A stretch of DNA of 64,000 nucleotides from Corbicula japonica. Its lineage: Eukaryota > Mollusca > Bivalvia > Venerida > Cyrenidae. Position 1 is the stretch's first letter. Each line of letters starts with the position of its first letter. The notes beneath the pieces were generated by a model that made no database searches, was not told the DNA's origin, and saw nothing but the letters and a program-made list of their open reading frames with translations. This document shows, piece after piece, positions 56,952-64,000 of this stretch. Location: NCBI GenBank assembly GCA_038501625.1, contig JAZAYU010000009.1, positions 1 to 64,000 of the forward strand, read 5' to 3'. A program made the translations under genes and the position numbers.

Positions 56952-59900
56952 TTATTGGCAGTGCTTCAAGAGAGCTGATTTGAAGCTCTCTATTGATGAT
57001 GCATGCACGACCTCTTCTGGTAGATGGTTCCAATGGATGCAGGTGTCCACAAAGAATGAGTGTTTATATTGTTGTGTTTAACTACTAGGGATTGTTAGGC
57101 TTTTAGAGTTGTTGCACGCATGTTTGTTCACTATATTTACTGTATGATAGTCTGTGTATTTTTTTGCTTTGATTTGCCTTTTTTGTTTCGCGTTTTTCAC
57201 GAATGAGGTTGGTGGCAGTGCCGGCACCAGCCCCTCAACCACCTTATACATTAGGATTAGTCGGAGACTTGTTCTTCTTTCTTCAAGTGTGTCTAGTTCT
57301 AGTTCTTTCCTCATTTTTGTTATTGATCCCGGAGTCCTTGTCTTGTAATCTTTTTTGATGAATCTGATGGCTCTGTTTTGTATTTTTTCAAGTTTATCTA
57401 TGTCTCCTTTAATGTATAGGTTCCAGATGGTGGCTCCGTATTCCATGATTGATCTTACTAGTACTATGTAAGCTGTTTTTCTGCAGTTTTCAGGGACGTT
57501 TCGTAGATTTCTTCTTAGGAATCCTAATGTAGCATTTGCTTTTTTGGTGACATTGTTAATATGGAGTGACCACTTGAGATCATTTGATATTTCGAGGCCT
57601 AGGTACGGGTTACTTTGGACTTGTTGTAAGATGTGGTTGTTCAGTTGGTATAATTTAGATGTACGTTGGTTTATTGACATAATGTAGCATTTTTTGGCGT
57701 TGAAACGCATGCCCCACTTGGTTGCCCAGTGTTCAAGGTTTTCTAGGTCCTTCTGTAGTTTTTGGTGATCTTCTTGGTGTTTGATGCTCCTGTATAGCAG
57801 ACAGTCGTCAGCAAACAACCTAACTGATGAAATGACAGCATCTGGCAAGTCATTTATGTGACATAAAAACATAATCGGTCCTAATACTGTTCCTTGTGGG
57901 ACCCCGGGGTCCACTGATGTTTCTTCTGATTTCTCGCCTTCGACTATTGTTCTCATTTTTCTTTGAGTTAGGAAGTTGAAGAGCCAGGTATGGAGAGGTC
58001 CCCTGATGCCATATTGATGGAGTTTGTGAAGGAGCTTGTCATGTGGGACTGTGTCGAACGCTTTCGAGAAATCTAGTATGGCGATGTCTATTTGGTTCCC
58101 TTGGTCATGTTCAGTAAGTAGGTCATTTAACGTTGTTATGAGCTGAGTTTCGCAGGAGTATCCAGATCTAAAGCCATGGTTTAGGTTTGTTAGTATTTTG
58201 TTGGTTTCTAGATGTTTCATCATATGTGTGCAGATAATGTGTTCTAGGATTTTGCATGGAACTGAGGTTAGAGAGACCGGTCTATAGTTTTCGGCTTGAT
58301 GTTTATCACCTTTTTTGAAGATGCTTGATATGTTTGCGTCCCTCCAGTCTTTTGGTAGTTCGCCTGTGTCTAAGGATTTTTGGAAAATTATTTTAAGGAT
58401 TGGTGATATTTTTTCTGCGCATTCTCTGAGTATTCTGTTGGGTATGTTATCTGGTCCCGAGGCTTTCGATGGATTTACTTGTTTGAGGAGTTTCGTTAAG
58501 CCATTTTGATCGATTGTGATCTTTTCGATACTCTGCGTAGACTTGATTCTTGTGTCTGGGAGGTCCCCTTTGGATGGTTTTGTGAAAACTGATTTGAATT
58601 GGTCTAATAAAATTTCAGCTTTACCTTTGCTATCATTTACAAGGGTGGTACCTTTTTTGAGTGGAGCTATACCATTTGCATCCTGCCTTTTGGATTTCAC
58701 ATATTTCCAGAATGGTTTGGTGTTGTTGTTATTAAAGCCTTCCATTATGTTTGAGTTTACATATTGCCATTCTGCTTTCCTTAGTTCCCTTCTGCATTCT
58801 TTTTGAAATTGCCTATAGTTCTTCCAGTTTTTGGTTTTCTTTGCTTGATTATATAGTCGTTGTTTCTGCTTAATCATTTTCTTATGTTTCTTTCTTATCC
58901 AAGGTATGTTACTTTTGGATCTGATTTCTTTGTTTGGTATGTTTGCGTCCATTGTTCCAAAAAGGTTGGTTTTGAAGGTGTTCCACATCTCTTGTACTGT
59001 TTTTCCTTGGTTGTTTTGTGATTCCATGATTGATGCTAGTTCGTCAAGGTCATCATTAATGCCTCTCCAGTTTGCTTTATTGTAGATGTAGCACTTCCTG
59101 GCTGGGGTTTTGTTGTACTGGATTTTGGTGTCCATATCCGTAATTATTATATCATGGTCTGATATTCCAGGAACATTTATGGATGATTTGACTAAAGTGG
59201 GGTTTGACACGAAAACTAAGTCTAGGAGATTGTCTTCTCTAGTTGGTTTATTGTGTATTTGAGTGAAGTTGTTTGCGCTCATGATGTCAACGAGACCTTG
59301 CTGAATGTCTCTGTCTGGCCCGTTTGCTGTGTGTGTGTTCCAATTTATGTCTGGGCAGTTGAAGTCCCCAGTAATTATCTTGTTAGTGATGTTTCTTTGG
59401 TTAATTAAGTCAAGAGATTTCTGTAGTTCATCTAGGTGTTTCTGTTCTCTGTGTGGCATGTAAAATGAGCCATCAGTAAGTCTTTGTTATTTTTCATTTT
59501 GATCTTAACCCATTGTAATTCTCCTTCAGTGATGAATTCTGTTTTTTTCGATTGATGTTATTGATTTTTCTATCATTATAAATACTCCTCCTCCGAGTGT
59601 GCCTCTGTCATTTCTGTAAATATCGTATTCAGGTGGGAAAATTTCGCTCGATTTTATTGCGTCTTTTGTTGGGTTCTGTCCCGGTTTTATTCCTTTCAGC
59701 CAGGACTCAGTTCCGCAAACAATATCAGGTTTAAGGTAATGTACAGCAGTCTGGAATTCTTCTCTTTTATCTTTGATACTCCGGCAGTTTATGGTCATTA
59801 TGCGGAGGTTTCTTTTTACTGGTACATCATACGGATTACTGTCTAGCCTTGATTTTGTTGTGCTTGATGAATGGGAATGGCCGTGGCTTAGATCTGGTCC

Positions 59901-60398
59901 TGAATTTTTGGAATCATTCTTGCTTGTTTTTGGGCTACTGGATCTTAGCGGACTAAAAACAGATTTGATAGAGTCTATGGTCAAATTTGGATCTGAAAGC
60001 GGTTCGTAAATGTTTGATGTTTCAATTTCGTAACTTCTGAATGTGAACGTGCTTTTATTGATACTTTCACACTTGCAACAGAGCCATTGTACATGAGAGC
60101 GTTCGAGTAGTTTGTAATCGTAACTGCACAGTTCTATACATGATTTGTGATGCCAGATGTCACATGCATCACAGCAAACTCCTTGACAATTCCAGGTAAC
60201 TGGTAGGTCGCATAGGCCACAAGGAAAGACGCTTTTGTTGTTTGGTCCTGGGTTTAGTTCGATGTCACCAGCTAGAATTATTACCAAAAAGCATATGTTT
60301 GTTGTTTTTTTATTGTATTGGGGGATGTAGATTGGTCTTCTGCCATGGCTGCTATGCTTTTGTTTAGCATGGAGTGGGTGGTCTGTTGGTGTAGCCAT
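56952..60398 (-). pseudogene. LINE ORF2: 2A-like, PHD finger, endonuclease, reverse transcriptase
   Basis: From Met at 60398: a hydrophobic run and GDIELNPGP (2A-like), then a Cys/His PHD-type finger (CGLC ... CDACDIWHHKSC ... CCKC). An APE-type endonuclease follows (LRIMTINCRSI, GTESWL, GDFNCPDINW, GISDHDII). The reverse transcriptase has GFRSGYSCETQL, ILDFSKAFDTVPH, PQGTVLGP and the catalytic FADD. Three frame breaks are visible. One is in an A7 run near 59548. A second is near 59480. A third is near 57075, after which HWNHLPEEVV..SIESFKSAL continues in another frame to TAA at 56952. Residues needed for catalysis are present, but the protein cannot be made whole from this copy. Confidence 0.85.
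60243..60269 (-). other. 2A-like peptide motif GDIELNPGP
   Basis: Codons 44-52 of LINE ORF2 read GDIELNPGP after the hydrophobic FLVIILA. This fits D-x-E-x-NPG|P, known to cause ribosome skipping in viruses and, by published work, in some non-LTR retrotransposons. Here it would separate a short leader from the PHD/endonuclease/RT protein. Activity is inferred from sequence only. Confidence 0.8.
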
Positions 60399-60532
60399 GA
60401 TTTAGATGGTTGTGTCCAGTTGCTGTTGATGAGATGGAGAAGCAGTAAGAAGGTCAGTGTAATCATAGTTTCTCAGTGTAGCGCGGATAAACCCGTACTG
60501 ACTGAGGTTGATTACCATGAGCCCACCAGCTG

Positions 60533-61254
60533 TTACTCAGTAGTCCAACAGTCCCTTTTGACTTGTTCTGCTATCTTCCTTAGCCAGCCCTTTGACAGAA
60601 GCGTGTCTGGGTGGATCCCGTCAGCGTGCAGGTTGAAGTTATAGTAATTGATGGTCTTAGATTTTACTTTCCTGTTGATATGAAGATCTGAGGAGAATTG
60701 TGGTGAATGTGTCCCTAGTGTGTTGTTGAGGGTTCTGATTTCTTTGTTTAGGTTATAGATTTGTTCCTGGAGTGACTTGTCTTGTTCTTCAAATGTTTCT
60801 GGGTCCTTGTGGCCTCTACTTTGATTCCACTTTTTGATTGAGTATACTGGAGTTTCTAAGAATGTTACTTTTGAGCCTGGATATTTGCTGACTATGTCTG
60901 CTATTTCTTTATATTTTTGACTGATTTCGTTGATGGTACTATTGTCTGGGTGTGCGAGATCGATGTAATTTTTGTTTTTCTTGTGAGATTACACGTACCT
61001 AGCCAGACATATAGCCAAATGTCCCCGTGTCTTATTATTTTGTTAGCAATGTTATTTTTCAACCATCTGGTGCTTTCCTCTACTCTAGCACCACTTTTTG
61101 CTTGCCAGATTATTTGGTTTTCTGTTTCATCTGATATTTGCCTTTTCAGCCGGTTGCCTTTGCTGTCTGTGAGAACGATGGGTTGGAGCTTTCTGTCCCC
61201 CACAGGCGATGTTCTGGGCCTTGCAATAAATTTCCTTAGTTTGCTTTCTGACAT
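60533..61254 (-). pseudogene. LINE ORF1: SGNH-esterase-like
   Basis: Met at 61254, with LTDSKGN (block I-like), WLGTCNLT (block III-like) and, after a frameshift near 60985, HADGIHPD (block V with the D-x-x-H pair), then stop at 60533. SGNH/esterase ORF1 proteins are established in part of the CR1 group, where they are thought to aid lipid or membrane association. About 240 residues would be encoded. A Gln/Glu-rich helical stretch (about 60720-60790) lies between the blocks. Broken by one frameshift. Confidence 0.72.
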
Positions 61255-61440
61255 CTAAGGATTATTGTAGAAATGATCATTAAGGAAATAAGGATTGAAA
61301 CTTTTAGTTTTATGGAGTAGGATGGCTTTGGTACTGTTGGATATTGTTGGATATCAAATTTGTCTTTCTCAATGTTTCGGATAATTCAAGATGGCGGCGT
61401 AGTGGCGAGGTGGTATTTTGGGGCTGGGAACCGACTTACC

Positions 61441-62036
61441 GACTTAAGAACCTACATTACGCGATTTAAACATATTAAATAAGATGTAATAAATAATATT
61501 TGATATTATTTTAAGCTTTATGTGTTCAAGGAATAGTTTAAATTTAATATTTTTCTCCTTTTGTTTTCCTCTGCAAAATTTCGTGTCTTCCCGGTCGCGC
61601 ATGCGCACTCTTACCTAAATTTTTGTACATTAAAAAATTGCAGACTTTGGAAAACAGTAAGGGGATGCACACACATAAAATCAGTTTATGGTGTGATTAT
61701 TCTTTGTTTTCATGTATTATTGGTACAGTGTGATTAAATTAAAGGATGACCGTTGTTTTGAGGCATTTATCAGTTTATTGGTTATTATTGTCTAGTTTAC
61801 AAATGCGACGTGAATTGAAACAGGAACGTTTAGACTACATGCTTGAAAGGGCAAAATATAAAATGGCAAGCATGAACTCTAAAGTATTTGGACTAATAAA
61901 TGAAATACATAAACGTGTGCGCTAAAATTCATCGTACATTACTTGAGCATGGCGCTTTTAAACTAAGGGATGTAACTCGATTTCGCTTACGCGCGGGTTT
62001 TAAAACACGGTAAGAACGGTATCAAAGGTTAAGGAG
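61441..62036. other. Intergenic DNA between two LINE copies
   Basis: AT-rich, no gene. 61897-62027 is the repeat shared with 10497-10640. The junction with the downstream LINE tail is at about 62030. Confidence 0.45.
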
Positions 62037-62498
62037 ATGTGCTACAAGTCATTAGTCAGACCTATTGTAGAGTACTCGTCCACTGTCTGGGATCCTTTCA
62101 CCCAATGTAATATTAATAAATTAGAACAAGTACAAAGAAGAGCAGCCAGATATGTATTTGGGGACTATCGTAGAACGAGCAGCGTAACAACCATGCTCAA
62201 CCAGTTACATTGGGAGTCACTACAACAACGTCGACACAATGCCAAGATTATTACGATGTACCGGATAATTCATCAGCTTATAGCTATTCCGGTTGAACCG
62301 TATCTGATCAGGACTTACATTTGCCTACTGAGAGGTCATAGTATGAAATTTCTGGTCCCACACTCGAGGGTCCTGGTGCATCAAGCCTCCTTTCCTAGTA
62401 CCATTCGACTGTGGAACTCACTCCCAGATACAGTTGTTGCAGCCAATACTATCGAGGGCTTCAAGTCCGGGCTGCAGCTGCAGGATCTCAGCGACTAG
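62037..62498 (+). pseudogene. 5'-truncated LINE reverse transcriptase C-terminus
   Basis: 153 codons read SLVRPIVEYSSTVWDP, NKLEQVQRRAARYVFGDY and, near the end, RLWNSLPDTVVAANTIEGF. This is the thumb/C-terminal part that follows RT in CR1/Jockey-type ORF2 proteins. No RT core precedes it, the usual result of incomplete reverse transcription. The 3' region ends in a GAA-rich tract (AAGAAGAAGAAGAAG) at 62623-62640. It is a different subfamily from the LINE at 56875-61440. Confidence 0.75.
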
Positions 62499-63690
62499 GT
62501 TACTACTGTGTTTTTAATTTTAACTGTATATTCAAATTTTATTTGCACAATCTCGTCCTCGACGACGCATGTACAGTTCACCAACTTCGAGATTACTCAA
62601 TTTGAGGCATGAAGTTTAATTGGAAGAAGAAGAAGAAGAAAAAGGTGTGAACATAAAATGGTATAGCGCGCATTGAAAAGGCGATAATTTAATCAAAAGC
62701 GCTGTTATAACACTTAATTATATCAGGATTGAAATAAACACCAATTATAATAAAAGTTTTTTTACTTTTTTGCATTATGAAATTGAAACTGTTTTATTTT
62801 GCATCTATTTGTTTGTGTGTATAACATAGTAGGTTAGAACAAAATGTCTTGTCGATATGTCTTGCATTAATCTAAAAACGCCCCATCTTTTAGACAAAAT
62901 TTTATTAATTTATTAACTAATTAAAATATTTTCAAAAACAATAATTTCTCGTATAGATTTATTTTCCCCTTAATACCGGATAATTCATCAGCTTATAGCT
63001 ATTCCGGTTGAACCGTATCTGATCAGGACTAACATTTGCCTACTGAGAGGTCATAGTATGAAATTTCTGGTCCCACACTCGAGGGTCCTGGTGCATCAAG
63101 CCTCCTTCTTTCCTAGTACCATTCGACTGTGGAACTCACTCCCAGATACAGTTGTTGCAGCCAATACTATCGAGGGCTTCAAGTCCGGGCTGCAGCTGCA
63201 GGATCTCAGCGACTAGGTTACTACTGTGTTTTTAATTTTAACTGTATATTCAAATTTTATTTGCACAATCTCGTCCTCGACGACGCATGTACAGTTCACC
63301 AACTTCGAGATTACTCATTTTGAGGCATGAAGTTTAATTGGAAGAAGAAGAAAAAGGTGTGAACATAAAATGGTATAGCGCGCATTGAAAAGGCGATAAT
63401 TTAATCAAATGCGCTGTTATAACACTTAATTATATCAGGATTGAAATAAACACCAATTATAATAAAAGTTTTTTTACTTTTTTGCATTATGAAATTGAAA
63501 CTGTTTTATTTTGCATCTATTTGTTTGTGTATATAACATAGTAGGTTAGAACAAAATGTCTTGTCGATATGTCTTGCATTAATCTAAAAACGCCCCATCT
63601 TTTAGACAAAATTTTATTAATTTATTAACTAATTAAAATATTTTCAAAAACAATAATTTCTCGTATAGATTGTATTTTCCCCTTAAATGT
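62261..63690. repeat. 715-bp tandem duplication including LINE tail
   Basis: CCGGATAATTCATCAGC occurs at 62261 and 62976, and the following roughly 715 bp are near-identical. Differences include three bases in CTCCTT(CTT)TCC and two fewer AAG units. The second copy carries the end of the LINE frame (stop at 63214-63216) without its start. It is recent, or an assembly duplication. Confidence 0.8.
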
Positions 63691-64000
63691 TACAAATGAA
63701 ATTTGAAGATATTTTATAAAATTAAGTAATTAAGGGGTAGGGCCGTGTTTTACGTTTCCGACTTAATTTTTATCTAACGACTGCCTGTCTTTGAGACATA
63801 AATTTTTCAACTTCTCATCGAAATATTTTCAAAAGAAAACGCTACTTATATAATCAGGAGTGTTCCCTTTCAGATGAAAACATAATTTTTAAGATATATT
63901 ATGAAATAAATTGGTAGGCCGTAATTTCCGTTTCTGACTAAATTTTAATCTAAAGACGGTCCATCTTTGAAACATAAATTTATTAACTTCTTTTTGAAAT
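63691..64000. repeat. Diverged tandem repeat at window end
   Basis: Units with TTTCCGACTTAATTTTTATCTAA ... GTCTTTGAGACATAAATTTTT recur near 63750 and 63925. Diverged members are at about 62865 and 63580 (AATCTAAAAACGCCCCATC). Non-coding. Confidence 0.5.

Larger units (their letters stand above)
56875..61440 (-). mobile_element. CR1-group LINE, nearly full length, decayed
   Basis: Minus-strand non-LTR retrotransposon. The 5' region (about 61255-61440) contains an AAGATGGCGGC motif. ORF1 is 60533-61254 and ORF2 is 56952-60398, with a short 3' tail next to the hAT-like element. ORF1 plus a PHD/endonuclease/RT ORF2 with FADD is the layout of CR1-related elements (established). At least four frameshifts make this copy inactive as assembled, but a 793-codon stretch with the whole RT core is uninterrupted, so it is fairly young. 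The 5' end and target duplication were not resolved. Confidence 0.8.

Noticed and set aside
57154..58806. Plus-strand frames within the LINE
   Set aside because: Antisense shadows of the RT reading frame, without conserved motifs.

Overview
This window is eukaryotic DNA: AT-rich, intron-rich and packed with transposons. The many short-TIR repeats with tandem-repeat cores and ACGG-type microsatellites, the recurrent starts of the kind CAAGAGGGCC...CGCTCACCTG, and the tRNA-derived SINEs resemble bivalve mollusc genomes. I infer a bivalve; the species cannot be named from sequence alone. All exon models are hand-built from GT/AG sites, reading phase and completion of zinc-finger motifs across junctions. 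No transcript or database search was available. || Genes. Two paralogous genes for a long C2H2 zinc-finger protein lie on the minus strand. Copy 1 enters at about 8271 and runs off the left edge; all its visible exons are open. Copy 2 runs from 53535 to about 29106 and is seen nearly end to end: ten coding exons, about 12 fingers (four split by introns) and a short W-x3-EE-type C-terminal tail. As assembled, copy 2 has one-base indels in two large exons, so it is either a young pseudogene or carries assembly errors. The copies align exon by exon, and their introns give empty and filled sites that date many insertions. || Mobile DNA, left to right. There is a Pearl-like tandem-repeat element (122-1170), and a hAT-like element carrying a SINE with a 14-bp target duplication (3264-3961). 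Next come a foldback element (8341-8910), a hAT-like element (8996-10078) and a striking pair of back-to-back perfect palindromes (10112-10243). A second segmental pair (about 14.1-16.0 and 19.7-22.1 kb) carries candidate exons; the right copy is interrupted by a Pearl-like element (20204-21420). A 2.2 kb TIR element with iterated GCATTCGGT motifs and a captured LINE fragment follows (22949-25130), then a nested Pearl-like pair (25.8-28.2 kb). Inside copy 2 introns lie a hAT-like MITE, a large nested foldback (32646-33433), a 1.22 kb TA-flanked Tc1/mariner-type element (34175-35396; twin at 53639-54859), a Pearl-like element (41033-43562) and two tandem arrays of a 166-bp monomer (43946-49565, 49855-51826). 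|| The right end (55.9-64 kb) has a 1.0 kb hAT-like element next to a nearly full-length CR1-group LINE on the minus strand: SGNH-esterase ORF1, then 2A-like peptide, PHD finger, endonuclease and reverse transcriptase. After it come a 5'-truncated LINE tail on the plus strand and a 715-bp tandem duplication. || The most unusual signals are the shared end architecture of four sequence-unrelated Pearl-like families, the double palindrome, and the iterated-motif TIR element. No CRISPR, operon or prokaryotic feature is present.
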